A stretch of DNA of 64,000 nt, taken from assembly GCA_902825845.1 (NCBI GenBank), contig CADECM010000014.1, positions 1 through 64,000 of the forward strand. Reading direction: 5' to 3'. The stretch comes from an uncultured beta proteobacterium. Lineage in GTDB: Bacteria; Pseudomonadota; Gammaproteobacteria; Burkholderiales; SG8-41. Shown one piece after another: positions 16,691 to 25,510 of the stretch. Position 1 is the stretch's first letter; each line of letters begins with the position of its first letter. Under the pieces are notes generated by a model. That model made no database searches. It saw only the letters and a list, made by a program, of their open reading frames with translations, and was not told the origin of the DNA. The position numbers were made by a program, and so were the translations under genes.

Positions 16691-17734
16691 ATGCCAATCC
16701 AAATCCATCACCGCAACAATAACTATATGATTTTATTGAATTTTTTAAGATTCCTGCACTTGCGTGCACGCGCATTGCGACTGCAACAGGTGTGCGCCGC
16801 GCCGCTGTTGATCGCCACCGCCGCGGGTGCGCAGAATTATCCCAGCGGCCCGATGACAATGGTCGTACCGTTCCCGCCGGGCGGCGGCACCGACATTCTT
16901 GGCCGCGCGCTCGCGCAGAAGCTGAATGAAGCCTGGGGCCAGGCGGTGGTGGTGGACAATCGTGCCGGCGCCAATGGCGTGATCGGCACTGCGCTGGTTG
17001 CGCGCGCCGCGCCCGATGGCCACACCATGCTGATTGTGCCGGGCGGGCTGGCGGTGAATCCCGCCATTCGCAAGAATCTGCCGTACGACACGCTCAAGGA
17101 TCTCGCGCCCGTGACGCAACTCGCGTGGAGCCCGCTGGTGCTGTCGGTACATCCATCGTTTCCGCCGCGCTCGGTCAAGGCGTTTGTCGCGTTTCTCAAA
17201 GCGCACCCCGGCACGGTGAACTTCGGCACCTCGGGCAACGGCTCGCCGCCGCACCTGGCGGCGGAGTTGTTCAAGGTGATGACCGGCGTACAGATGACCC
17301 ATATTCCCTACAAGGGCGCGGGTCCGGCAGCGGTGGATCTGATCGCCGGACAGATCGAACTCTATTTCATGAACGCGCTGCAGGTGGTGCCGTATATCCG
17401 TTCCGGGCAGGTGCGCGCACTCGGCCTCACCAGCGCCGCGCGCAGCACCGCCCTGCCCGGCGTGCCCACCATCGCCGAAGCGGGCGTGCCGGGCTACGAA
17501 CTGACCCACTGGTACGGGCTGCTGGTGCGCGGCGGCACACCGCGCGCATCCATCAACAAGCTGCAGGCGGAAATGGCGCGCATCCTGCGCTCACCTGATA
17601 TTGAAAAGCGCCTGGCGCATGAAGGCGCGACGGTGGTCGCCAGCACCCCCGAACAGTTCGGCGCGTTTGTGATGGCCGAGATGAAAAAGGCAGCGCAGAT
17701 CGTCAAAGCGTCGGGCATGTCGGCAAGCAATTAA
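16691..17734 (+). CDS. Bug/TctC-family periplasmic substrate-binding protein (1)
   Basis: A tripartite tricarboxylate-type (Bug) receptor of up to 347 residues. The family motifs VVPFPPGGGTDILGR, VVDNRAGANGVIGT, HIPYKGAGPA and PTIAEAGVPGYE are visible. It has a signal-like hydrophobic stretch ending in ATAAGA. Bug proteins capture carboxylates and related ligands in the periplasm, but no TctA or TctB membrane subunit lies nearby. The start is uncertain: ATG at 16691 or at 16727, the latter inside a reversed copy of the AT-rich motif. It lies 3 bases after the pigment operon but is functionally unrelated to it. Confidence 0.87.
   Translation: MPIQIHHRNNNYMILLNFLRFLHLRARALRLQQVCAAPLLIATAAGAQNYPSGPMTMVVPFPPGGGTDILGRALAQKLNEAWGQAVVVDNRAGANGVIGTALVARAAPDGHTMLIVPGGLAVNPAIRKNLPYDTLKDLAPVTQLAWSPLVLSVHPSFPPRSVKAFVAFLKAHPGTVNFGTSGNGSPPHLAAELFKVMTGVQMTHIPYKGAGPAAVDLIAGQIELYFMNALQVVPYIRSGQVRALGLTSAARSTALPGVPTIAEAGVPGYELTHWYGLLVRGGTPRASINKLQAEMARILRSPDIEKRLAHEGATVVASTPEQFGAFVMAEMKKAAQIVKASGMSASN
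16720..16737 (-). repeat. AT-rich intergenic motif, copy G
   Basis: Reads AATAAAATCATATAGTTA on the minus strand, close to the motif copies listed elsewhere. It falls within the uncertain N-terminal coding region of the first Bug receptor, which favours a start further downstream or makes this a chance inclusion. Confidence 0.45.
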
Positions 17735-17761
17735 CAGCGCCGTGTATCCGGAAAGGTCATC

Positions 17762-18934
17762 ATGATCAAACCTCGCGTGTCCCATGCCATTGGCGCCATG
17801 CTGCTGCTGACGGCCATCGCCGTCGCGGCCCCGGACGTGTTTCGCGCACCGCTGAAATTGCGCGACGAAAGCGCCAAAGCGCGTGCGGAACCCTTTCGCG
17901 GCATCACCAGCGACGGCAAGGTCGTGCCCGGCCTGTTTGCCCTGGCGCAGACTGGCGTGACTACCGAGCCAGTGCGCAAGGCTGCAGAGGCCTTTCTCGC
18001 GAGCCTCAACGCGGCGCAGCGCAAGAAGACCTTGTTTCCCGTCGGCGACGACGAATGGCGTACCTGGGACAACCGTCACTTTGCAGTACGCCAGGGCATG
18101 GGCTTTTTCGAGATGAACGATGCCCAGCGCCGGCTGGCCATTGATCTGATGCGCGCGAGCCTCAGTGCCAAGGGCCTGAAGCAGACCCGCGACGTGATGA
18201 ACCTCAACGGCACGCTCGCCGAGTTGACCGGCAACTACGACGAATACAGCGAATGGTTCTACTGGATCACCATGATGGGTGAGCCTTCCGCAACCCAGCC
18301 TTGGGGCTGGCAGCTTGACGGCCACCACGCGATCATCAATTACGCTGTGCTGGGTGATCAGGTGGTGATGACGCCGGTATTCATGGGATCGGAACCGGTG
18401 AAGGCCGACGGTGGAAAATTCAACGGCACCGCGGTGCTGCAGGCCGAACAGGACAAGGGCCTCGCGCTGATGCAGTCGCTGGATGCCGCGCAACAGAACA
18501 AGGCGCGCATCGGCGCGCGCAAGTCGCGCGAGGATCTGTTGACCGCCGCGTACAAGGACAACGTGGTACTGGAGTTCGCCGGCATTCGCGCCGGCGAACT
18601 CAACCCGGCGCAGCAGGATCATTTATTGGGCGTGATCGGCGAATACGTGAACAACATGGACGACGGCCACGCGCGGGTGAAAATGTCCGAGGTGCGCAAG
18701 CATCTGGCCGAGACCCGCTTCGGCTGGATCGGCAGTACCGAGCCCGATGGGGCGTTCTACTACCGCATCCACAGCCCGGTGATCCTGATCGAATTTGATC
18801 ACCAGCGCCCAATTGCGCTCGCGCGCTCGGACGTGCCGACGCGCCAGCACATCCACACGATCGTGCGCACGCCCAACGGCAACGACTACGGCAAAGACCT
18901 GCTGCGCCAGCACCACGCACGGCAAAAGCACTGA
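17762..18934 (+). CDS. DUF3500-family secreted protein
   Basis: A 390-residue protein with an N-terminal signal peptide (hydrophobic core [14 protein letters not shown]). The mature part matches the DUF3500 family, with [23 protein letters not shown] and FMGSEPV as conserved stretches and a His-rich C-terminal motif IEFDHQ. The function of the family is unknown; the conserved His pairs could bind a metal. It follows the first Bug receptor by 27 bases and may share its transcript. It ends 16 bases from the converging stop of the second Bug receptor. Confidence 0.82.
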   Translation: MIKPRVSHAIGAMLLLTAIAVAAPDVFRAPLKLRDESAKARAEPFRGITSDGKVVPGLFALAQTGVTTEPVRKAAEAFLASLNAAQRKKTLFPVGDDEWRTWDNRHFAVRQGMGFFEMNDAQRRLAIDLMRASLSAKGLKQTRDVMNLNGTLAELTGNYDEYSEWFYWITMMGEPSATQPWGWQLDGHHAIINYAVLGDQVVMTPVFMGSEPVKADGGKFNGTAVLQAEQDKGLALMQSLDAAQQNKARIGARKSREDLLTAAYKDNVVLEFAGIRAGELNPAQQDHLLGVIGEYVNNMDDGHARVKMSEVRKHLAETRFGWIGSTEPDGAFYYRIHSPVILIEFDHQRPIALARSDVPTRQHIHTIVRTPNGNDYGKDLLRQHHARQKH

Positions 18935-18950
18935 ACTGCAGCGGGCAAAC

Positions 18951-19934
18951 CTACTTTGCCTTCAGCCCCAGCCGCTGTACGATTTCGCCAAAGTCACGAA
19001 TCTGCTGGCGCAGAATCTTGTCGTGCTCCAGCGGCGTGGTGGGCTCGGACTGATAAGCCTGAGCCGCCAGCTTCGCCTTGACCTCGGGCATCTCAAACAC
19101 GCGTGCCACATCGCGGCTGATCTGATTGCGGATCGCCATCGGCGTACGGGCGGGCGCCAGCAGCGAATGCGAACCGTCGCGGCCGAAGCCCGGCACCACC
19201 TCGGTAATCGACGGCACGTCGGGCAACAAGGGTGAGCGCTGCTGCGTACTCACCGCGAGCGGCAACAGACGGCCATTCTTGATCAGCGGCAACGCCGAGC
19301 CCAGACCGACGATGCAGTACTGCACGCGCTCGCCCGCGACTTCCAGCAAGGCGTCCGGCGTGCCCTTGAATCCCACATGCACGGCCTTGATGCCGGCCGC
19401 GGCGTTGAAACGCTCCGCGCTCAAATGTGTGCTGCTGCCGCCGCCGCCCGAGCTGAACAGTATCTTGCCGGGCCGCGCCCGCGCGTAGGCAATGAAGTCC
19501 TTCAGCGTTTTGGGCCCCAGCGCCGGATGCACCGGCAGCACGCTGGTGGAAAAGCCGATTTGCGTGACACCGGCAAAATCCTTGAGCGGATCGTACGGCA
19601 GCTTGCTGTGCATTGCCGCCCCAATGGTGAACTGCGCGGAGATCAGCAGCAGCGTGTATCCGTCGGGCGTGGCCTGCGCCAGCAGCGTCGCGGCGATGGT
19701 GCCCGCGGCGCCGGGGCGATTCTCGATTACCACCGGCTGGCCCCACATCTCGGCCAGCCTGGGGCCGAGTGTGCGCGACAAAATGTCGCTGGGGCTGCCA
19801 AAGGCGCCGGACAGCATGCGCACCGGTTTTACCGGATATTTTTGCGGCGCTTGCGCCAACGCCGCCGCTGTGATCCACAGTGTCCCGATGACAACCGCGA
19901 GGCTAGAAACAATCCGTTTTTGCTTCTCATGCAT
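18951..19934 (-). CDS. Bug/TctC-family periplasmic substrate-binding protein (2)
   Basis: A 327-residue Bug receptor with a signal peptide ending AAALAQ. Family stretches are PVRMLSGAFGSPSDILSR, VIENRPGAAGTIAA and HVGFKGTPDALLEV. The usual PFPPGG ligand loop is replaced by SGAFGSPSD, so ligand contacts may differ from those of the other receptors here. The start ATG at 19934 is preceded by GGAGGG at good spacing, so the longer in-frame extension to 20402 is rejected. It is transcribed divergently from the selenocysteine peroxiredoxin gene. Confidence 0.88.
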   Translation of the reverse strand: MHEKQKRIVSSLAVVIGTLWITAAALAQAPQKYPVKPVRMLSGAFGSPSDILSRTLGPRLAEMWGQPVVIENRPGAAGTIAATLLAQATPDGYTLLLISAQFTIGAAMHSKLPYDPLKDFAGVTQIGFSTSVLPVHPALGPKTLKDFIAYARARPGKILFSSGGGGSSTHLSAERFNAAAGIKAVHVGFKGTPDALLEVAGERVQYCIVGLGSALPLIKNGRLLPLAVSTQQRSPLLPDVPSITEVVPGFGRDGSHSLLAPARTPMAIRNQISRDVARVFEMPEVKAKLAAQAYQSEPTTPLEHDKILRQQIRDFGEIVQRLGLKAK

Positions 19935-20108
19935 GTATTTGCCCTCCTTTGCACAAAGGTTTTTCGAAGTCCCGCCAGTGTAGCCTGTCCGGCCCGCAAT
20001 GCCCCCACTCGCGAGTCGGATAGAACAAAATGCGCGCTGCGTCTTGCCGCAGGCGGGCGTCAAAGGTAGTCTCTCGGTTCCTGCCAACCCATCACAAGGA
20101 GTTTTGCC

Positions 20109-20567
20109 ATGTCCGTGCAAGTAGGCGCAGCCGCGCCGGATTTCACGCTGGCGGCACACACCGGAGCCTCGGTGTCGCTGTCCGGCTTTAAAGGTCGCAA
20201 GACCGTGGTCGCGTTTATGCCCTTCGCGTTTACCGGTGGCTGAACGAATCAAGTCAAAGGGTTCCGTGAGAACTACGAAGCATTCAAAGCATTGAACGTT
20301 GAAATCGTCCAGATCAGCGCAGACACCGTCCCCAGCCTCAAGGCCTGGGCCGAACAACTGGGTGGCATACCCTTTCCGCTGGTGTCGGACTACTGGCCGC
20401 ATGCCGCAGTGGGCAAAGCCTACGGCATTTTCAACGAAGAAAAAGGTTTCGACAAACGTGCCGCCTACGTGCTCGATGAAAAAGGCGTGGTGCGTTACGC
20501 CAAAGTGTACGAGCCGGGCACCATTCCGCTGAGCGATGAACTGCTGGCGGAGTTGAAGAAGATTTAG
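20109..20567 (+). CDS. Selenocysteine-containing peroxiredoxin (in-frame UGA at the peroxidatic position)
   Basis: A 152-residue AhpC/TSA-type peroxiredoxin if the TGA at 20241-20243 is read as selenocysteine (residue 45). Reading starts at ATG 20109, 7 bases after AAGGAG. The N-terminus is VGAAAPDFTLAAHTG, followed by KTVVAFMPFAFTGG, then UGA, then TNQVKGFRENYEAF. This places UGA exactly where the family has its peroxidatic cysteine (FTxxC). The reading frame continues without any further stop through ISADTVPSLKAWAEQLGG and VVRYAKVYEPGTIP to TAG at 20565. No cysteine occurs in the protein, so without selenocysteine it would have no catalytic residue. A SECIS-like hairpin follows the UGA. It should reduce hydrogen peroxide or organic hydroperoxides. 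The alternative is a recent Cys-to-stop pseudogene. Confidence 0.85.
20241..20274 (+). promoter_or_regulatory. UGA codon plus candidate bacterial SECIS hairpin (peroxiredoxin)
   Basis: After the UGA there are exactly 21 bases, the last five forming the 5' arm GGTTC (20260-20264). Then come a 5-base loop CGTGA (20265-20269) and the 3' arm GAACT (20270-20274), giving five pairs including one G-U. The loop carries GU at positions 2-3, as expected for SelB recognition. The stem is short, but spacing and loop match the second candidate at 36797-36832. Confidence 0.7.
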
Positions 20568-20585
20568 TGTTTGTTTGAGAACATG

Positions 20586-20618
20586 GGCCGGCCACGTAAC
20601 AGGGCCGGCCTTTTTTTT
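20586..20618 (+). terminator. Rho-independent terminator after the peroxiredoxin gene
   Basis: A perfect 8-bp stem GGCCGGCC (20586-20593 and 20603-20610) with a 9-base loop is followed directly by eight T residues (20611-20618). It lies 18 bases after the peroxiredoxin stop and isolates that gene from the amidohydrolase gene downstream. Confidence 0.92.
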
Positions 20619-20659
20619 CCGTCATCCCGTGCCTGTGCTTTTTCGCGAAAGGAACTGCC

Positions 20660-22330
20660 ATGCCCTACGACCTGCTGATCAAAAACGGAACCGTGGTGGA
20701 CGGCACCGGCGCGCCGCGGCGTCACGCGGATGTGGCCATCAAGGACGGCCGCATCGCTGAAATCGGCAAAATCAACGACAGCGCCGCGCAAGTGATCGAC
20801 GCCGAAGGCCGGATCGTGTGCCCCGGCTTTGTCGACCCGCACACCCATTACGACGCGCAGATTACGTGGGACCGCCTGCTGTCGAGCTCCGCCGAGCACG
20901 GCGTGACCACCGTGGTGATGGGCAATTGCGGCGTGGGCATCGCGCCCTGCAAACCCGAAGCACGCGACCTGCTGATCGGCGATCTGGTCAACGTCGAAGG
21001 CATGGAAAAGGAAGTACTCGCCGCCGGCATCCACTGGGAATTCGAAACCTTTCCACAATTCATCGCCGCGGCCGAAAAAAAAGGCGGCGGCATCAACCGC
21101 GCATTCCTCGCCCCGCTGGCGCCGTTCCGCACCTATGTCATGGGCACCGAAGCCACCGAGCGCGCCGCCAACGCCGACGAAACGCAGGCCATCACGCAAC
21201 TGATCGCCGAAGCAGTGGCGGCTGGCGCGGTGGGCTTCAGCACCACGGCGATGCTGTCGCACATCGGCCACGGCGGCAAACCGTTCGCCGCGCGCGTGGC
21301 GAGCCGCGACGAACTGGCCTCGTACTGCGGCGTGTTGAAACGCGCCGGACGCGGCGTGATCGAAATGGCGCTCACCAAGCAATTCGGCCGCCTGCAGGAC
21401 GACGAATACGACCTGCTCGATTTCATGCTCACCCACAGCAACCGCCCGGTGACGTGGCTGTCGCTGCATAACATCGCGGAGCGCCCGAACAACGTGCAGG
21501 AAGTGCTGGAAAAGGCGGCGCCGCTGATCGCGCGCGGCGGCCTGCCGCAAATCCTCACGCGGCCGCTGGTATCCGACATGAACCTCGCGCGCCCGTTCCA
21601 GTTGGGCGAAATGAAAAGCGCCAAAGCCCTGTTCAATGCCCCCGTCGAGCAACAACTGAAAACCTATGCCGACCCGGCGTTCCGCGCGGCGTTCAAGGAA
21701 GAACTGAAGCAGGGCCGCAAGTGGCGTTCCGCAGGCATCACCGTGTTCAAGGTATCCAATCCCAAGTTGAAGCCGTTCGAAGGCGCCACCATCGGCGACA
21801 TCGCGCAAAAGCTCAACCAGGACCCCGACACGGTGTTCTTCGACCTCGCGGTGGAAGACAAACTCGAAATGAAATGCGTGGTGCCGCGCGCCAACACCGA
21901 CCGCACGCGTATCGCCGAAGTGCTCAACGACAACCGCACCCTGATCGGCCTGTCCGATGCCGGTGCCCACGTCGACATGTTCGCCGAAGCGGGCTACACC
22001 ACCTACCTGCTCGGCCACTGGGTGCGCGAGAAACAGGCGCTGACCCTGGAGGCCGCGATACAACGCGTGACGCTGCACCCCGCCGATTATTTCGGCTTCA
22101 AGGATCGCGGCCGCCTGACCCCGGGCGCTGCGGCGGATGTCGTCGTGTTCGATGCCGACACCATCGGCTCACCCGAACGCGCCAGCCTCGTGCGCGACCT
22201 GCCCGCCGGCGGCGCACGCATGGTGGCCAGGGCGAATGGCATCTCGCATGTGGTGGTGAATGGCGTGGAGCTGTATCGTGACGGGCGGCATACCGGGGCG
22301 TTTCCGGGGCGGGTGTTGCGCACGCAATAG
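20660..22330 (+). CDS. D-aminoacylase / N-acyl-D-amino-acid deacylase family amidohydrolase
   Basis: A 556-residue metal-dependent amidohydrolase. The HxH zinc motif appears as DPHTHYD (His61, His63). The conserved VVMGNCGVGIAP stretch, the TTAMLSH loop and the late catalytic Asp in LSDAGAHVDMF are typical of the N-acyl-D-amino-acid deacylase group. It would remove acyl or carbamoyl-like groups from an N-acylated substrate in the cytoplasm; the exact substrate is not readable, and many family members act on other amides. The ATG at 20660 is preceded by AAAGGAA. It stands alone between a terminator and an intergenic stretch. Confidence 0.85.
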   Translation: MPYDLLIKNGTVVDGTGAPRRHADVAIKDGRIAEIGKINDSAAQVIDAEGRIVCPGFVDPHTHYDAQITWDRLLSSSAEHGVTTVVMGNCGVGIAPCKPEARDLLIGDLVNVEGMEKEVLAAGIHWEFETFPQFIAAAEKKGGGINRAFLAPLAPFRTYVMGTEATERAANADETQAITQLIAEAVAAGAVGFSTTAMLSHIGHGGKPFAARVASRDELASYCGVLKRAGRGVIEMALTKQFGRLQDDEYDLLDFMLTHSNRPVTWLSLHNIAERPNNVQEVLEKAAPLIARGGLPQILTRPLVSDMNLARPFQLGEMKSAKALFNAPVEQQLKTYADPAFRAAFKEELKQGRKWRSAGITVFKVSNPKLKPFEGATIGDIAQKLNQDPDTVFFDLAVEDKLEMKCVVPRANTDRTRIAEVLNDNRTLIGLSDAGAHVDMFAEAGYTTYLLGHWVREKQALTLEAAIQRVTLHPADYFGFKDRGRLTPGAAADVVVFDADTIGSPERASLVRDLPAGGARMVARANGISHVVVNGVELYRDGRHTGAFPGRVLRTQ

Positions 22331-22637
22331 GAAAACATTCGGCCCGTGGGCCGTCCGCGATCCCAAAAAACCCATTTTAGCGGCGGGTAAGCCGACTATC
22401 GTGGTCGCCGATGCTGGCCATCTGCGACCCATCTAAGCCGCCGCACGGCAGTCAGTTTCGAGGCAGCTTCAACCACAAAACCCGCCCCAACGCGCTACTC
22501 GACCTTTATAGTCGTTTTGATCCTTCAAAGGCCGCAATGTGTGGGCGGTCTCAGGCGCGGCGGCTGGCTAGGACGGCCAATTTGCACTTTCGACCGTAGC
22601 CGTACCCTACCCGCAGTGGCTGAACGACCTTTTCACC
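22331..22637. other. Intergenic stretch without a supported gene
   Basis: I found no convincing coding frame, RNA gene or repeat in these 307 bases between two converging genes. A short palindrome CGGCCCGTGGGCCG lies near 22340-22353 but has no T tract, so at most it is a weak terminator. Confidence 0.5.
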
Positions 22638-23657
22638 CTACCCATAACCCCGACGATCCACGCGACGACGTTCCCGGACCATGGTATGCCCCTCTCGGGC
22701 CTCGACGAGTCGGATCTGCGGCCTACCGATCAACGGCGGCATCGATGGCTCGCGCCGCCGATAAACGCCGGGCGCCACGCCAAAGCACCGTTTGAATGTG
22801 CGACTAAAGGCAGACACCGAGTTATAGCCACATTTTTCCGCGATGATCTCAACCGCGAGCTTGGATTCCTTCAGCCAGTTGGCTGCGATTCGCATGCGCC
22901 AATATATTAGATATTCCTTGGGCGGGCGGCCCATCAATTGGGCAAATTTAACGGTGAGTACCGTCTTGGACAGTCCTGCACGTGCGCCAAGCTCGACCAC
23001 GGTCCATGGGTGCCATGGTTCTTGATGAATCAGACTCAGCGCCGTTTGCAACCGACTATCGTTCATTGCGCTGAAAACCCCTTGCTGCACCAGGCCGTGC
23101 TCGATGCAATGGCGCACCATTAAAACGAAAATGTTGTCGCAAAGCCGCTCGACGATCAAGAAGCTGCCAAATCGGTATTGGCGCACTTCAGAAATGATGA
23201 GCCGCGTCAACTCCGCCAGATTACCTTCAGCCTCGCTTTTGCGAACGACGATCTCGGCCGGCAACGCGCGCCAAAAGCCTGCCTTGGGTAGACCCAGATC
23301 GATGATGGCGCAAACGAATGCAGCGCCACCTTCTTCCCAACTGGTCTTTTTCGCGTCTTCGGCGCCAAACACCAGTTCGTGCGGACTGTAGGAAAAATAG
23401 TGCAACGCTGCGTGCGGCAGAAAAGCGACCAGATCGCCTTCGTCGAGTTGCATCGGGGACGGCCAAGCGGCTGAATGAACCCACACGCTGCCCTTAGTGA
23501 CAAGGTGAATCCAGATCGCCGTCTTGGAGTTGTGGTCAATTCCCCAACGCCCGCAAACGCCGCCGGCATAGGTCAGCCTGGCGTGTACGCCCAGCAGACT
23601 ATTGAAAAAATCGCCGGCCATTTCAACCCCATCTTCGGAAAACTTTTTCGGACCCAT
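22638..23657 (-). CDS. AraC-family transcriptional regulator (AraC_binding/cupin_6 type)
   Basis: A 339-residue regulator. The N-terminal half resembles the cupin sensor domain (cupin_6) of AraC-type regulators, with GRWGIDHN and QLDEGDLVAFLPHAALHYFS. The C-terminal half holds two helix-turn-helix motifs, with WTVVELGARAGLSKTVL and VEIIAEKCGYNSVSAFSRTFK as recognition segments around residues 215-285. It lies divergently from the esterase gene at 23941, with 283 bases between, so it may control that gene in response to a small ligand. No operator was recognised. Base composition is less GC-rich than that of its neighbours, which hints at transfer. Confidence 0.88.
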   Translation of the reverse strand: MGPKKFSEDGVEMAGDFFNSLLGVHARLTYAGGVCGRWGIDHNSKTAIWIHLVTKGSVWVHSAAWPSPMQLDEGDLVAFLPHAALHYFSYSPHELVFGAEDAKKTSWEEGGAAFVCAIIDLGLPKAGFWRALPAEIVVRKSEAEGNLAELTRLIISEVRQYRFGSFLIVERLCDNIFVLMVRHCIEHGLVQQGVFSAMNDSRLQTALSLIHQEPWHPWTVVELGARAGLSKTVLTVKFAQLMGRPPKEYLIYWRMRIAANWLKESKLAVEIIAEKCGYNSVSAFSRTFKRCFGVAPGVYRRREPSMPPLIGRPQIRLVEAREGHTMVRERRRVDRRGYG

Positions 23658-23940
23658 TTTACCGAACGAACGGGCATGAATTCCGGCTCCTGAAGCATGT
23701 TCCGACCTTCAGTTTAGCATTACCCTAACTTGCGCAGCAATTCGCCGTTCACCACGAGCCGGACCCACGCTTGAGGGAGACTGTCGTGCGACAACCGAAT
23801 GAAAAAGGCAACCTGATGTTTTTCGGAATTTCGCCGCCATCAAATATATCGTGGCGCTTCGACGACTGCCGCTGCCACAATCACCGCGTGGTATCCGGCC
23901 ACGCCCTACCCGATCAGTTGATCCGGCACCGACCGTCCAT

Positions 23941-24903
23941 ATGACACTGGATACCAGCAACCCCATACCTCAGCCCGCGCCGCTCTTCTCGGACCGGAGC
24001 ATCGTGGTGACAGACGGGCATTCGAAACGCACGCGTCAGTTTCTGATCCATCGTCCTGTTCGGCCGTCGGGACAAAACACGCCGATGCCGGCAGTAATCG
24101 CCTTCCACGGTGCGGCCCAGATGGCCAGCGAGATGGCCGAACACTGGACATCGGTGATTGCCCTTCACGACATTGTCGTTATCTGTCCGCAAGGCCTTGT
24201 AGATCCGGCAAACAACAGGACACACTGGCTGGACGCCGGGCAAGGCGACACCCGCGTGCCGACAACTGATCTGGCTTTCGTCGATGCGCTTCTCGACTGG
24301 CTGGCGAGCACGGGCCACGTTGATATGAACCGCGTCTATGCCAGCGGCTTTTCCAATGGCGCGGGAATGACCTGGCAGCTCGCCATGCTCGACGACTTCG
24401 TCAACCGTTTCCAGGGATTCGCCCCGGTTTCCAGTCATGGCACCCAACGGGCCAAGCTTCGTCTGGGCGATGCCAACGCGCGCAGGACGCCTAAACCATT
24501 GATCTACACGCACGGCACGGCCGATGACAACTGGTCTACCGTGGTAAACGGTGAACAGCAACTCCTGCCGCCGGACGTGGTGGCACGCTGGGTTGAGCGC
24601 AACCACGCCTTGGCTGCCGGTGCCCCCACAGTTTACTCATGCCCTTCGGCAGACGCGGCGCCGATCAATCCGACCGCGATCGAGCAACTCTACATGCCCG
24701 ATTCGGCGGATTCGTCCAGCAAGGCTGTTTGCTTCATTACCATACTCAACGGGGCGCATTGCTGGCCGCTGACCGGCACGGACGGTTCCGGCCGCGGTCT
24801 GGTGTGCCGCGATATTGACCTGAGTAAGCGCATCATCGCCTTCTGGAACAGCTACGCGGGCATGGGGCTGCCTACGTCCCCTTTTTGGAAGCAGTGCACT
24901 TGA
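23941..24903 (+). CDS. Polyhydroxybutyrate depolymerase / feruloyl-esterase-like alpha/beta hydrolase (LpqC type)
   Basis: A 320-residue alpha/beta hydrolase of the LpqC/PHB depolymerase group. The nucleophile motif is GFSNG (Ser138), an acid lies in HGTADDNW (about Asp195), and the histidine in NGAHCWP. The oxyanion region reads AFHGAAQ. It hydrolyses ester bonds in polyesters or carbohydrate esters. No clear signal peptide is seen with the ATG at 23941; a frame extending to 23851 adds a basic, proline-rich leader that looks non-coding. Several paired Cys residues near the C-terminus may form disulfides, as in secreted relatives. Confidence 0.82.
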   Translation: MTLDTSNPIPQPAPLFSDRSIVVTDGHSKRTRQFLIHRPVRPSGQNTPMPAVIAFHGAAQMASEMAEHWTSVIALHDIVVICPQGLVDPANNRTHWLDAGQGDTRVPTTDLAFVDALLDWLASTGHVDMNRVYASGFSNGAGMTWQLAMLDDFVNRFQGFAPVSSHGTQRAKLRLGDANARRTPKPLIYTHGTADDNWSTVVNGEQQLLPPDVVARWVERNHALAAGAPTVYSCPSADAAPINPTAIEQLYMPDSADSSSKAVCFITILNGAHCWPLTGTDGSGRGLVCRDIDLSKRIIAFWNSYAGMGLPTSPFWKQCT

Positions 24904-25040
24904 GCTTTGAGACTTGAATAACTGAAGGCAGCCGGAGCGCGCAGCGCACGCGTCGAAATAATTTCACGTCTTTTTCGCAGAATTGCCGGAAAGCGATTTC
25001 CAATTGATGCTGGATGATCTACATAAAGGAGCGCGTAACG

Positions 25041-25391
25041 ATGGCAAAAATCGTGAGTGGAACGCTTAAAGGCGCGAAAACCGAACACTACGTAAAATTT
25101 TCCGCGGCTGGACCGGCCACGCTGCATTTCACCGTGACGCACAAAGGCAAAGGCGACAATCCTTTGCATGTGCGTGCGGCTGAAACGGCTATCGTGATCT
25201 GGGCCCAGTTCATGAATTTCAAGATCGCCCCAGGAAGCACGGTGGCGCGCAAGCTCGATTTCGACTGGGACTACACCCCTGACACCAGCGACGGCAAGGT
25301 GGATTTTCGTTTGCGGCTGTCGCGCGATATCCTGACCAAGGAAATCCCCTGGGAGATCAAGTTTTGGGTGACCCCGCCGGAGTGGTTATAG
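25041..25391 (+). CDS. Small protein of unknown function upstream of the RiPP maturase
   Basis: A 116-residue protein starting at ATG 25041, which has AAAGGAG 8 bases upstream; a longer start at 25014 lacks such a site. I recognise no domain. The sequence alternates short hydrophobic and polar stretches (HYVKFSAAGPATLHFTVTHKG and WEIKFWVTPPEWL), suggesting an all-beta fold. It has no Cys, signal peptide or membrane segment. It is followed after 119 bases by the radical SAM maturase in the same orientation, so it may belong to the RiPP locus. Confidence 0.7.
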   Translation: MAKIVSGTLKGAKTEHYVKFSAAGPATLHFTVTHKGKGDNPLHVRAAETAIVIWAQFMNFKIAPGSTVARKLDFDWDYTPDTSDGKVDFRLRLSRDILTKEIPWEIKFWVTPPEWL

Positions 25392-25510
25392 ACGGGCGCC
25401 TGGCACACGCGATTCCGGGCGCGCAGGTTCGACGCCGCATGGCGCAGGCGTACCGTTGGGCGAGGGCGGCTGGCTGGTTGCACCGTCAGTGACACCGGAT
25501 TTTTCGCGCA

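Noticed and set aside
18951-20402. A 483-residue form of the second Bug receptor
   Set aside because: The extension runs antisense through the peroxiredoxin gene. The ATG at 19934 has GGAGGG and a signal peptide.
20292-20567. A short 91-residue protein starting at the in-frame ATG 20292
   Set aside because: It is only the C-terminal part of the peroxiredoxin. It lacks a ribosome binding site, while the true start at 20109 has one and the frame is continuous apart from the catalytic UGA.
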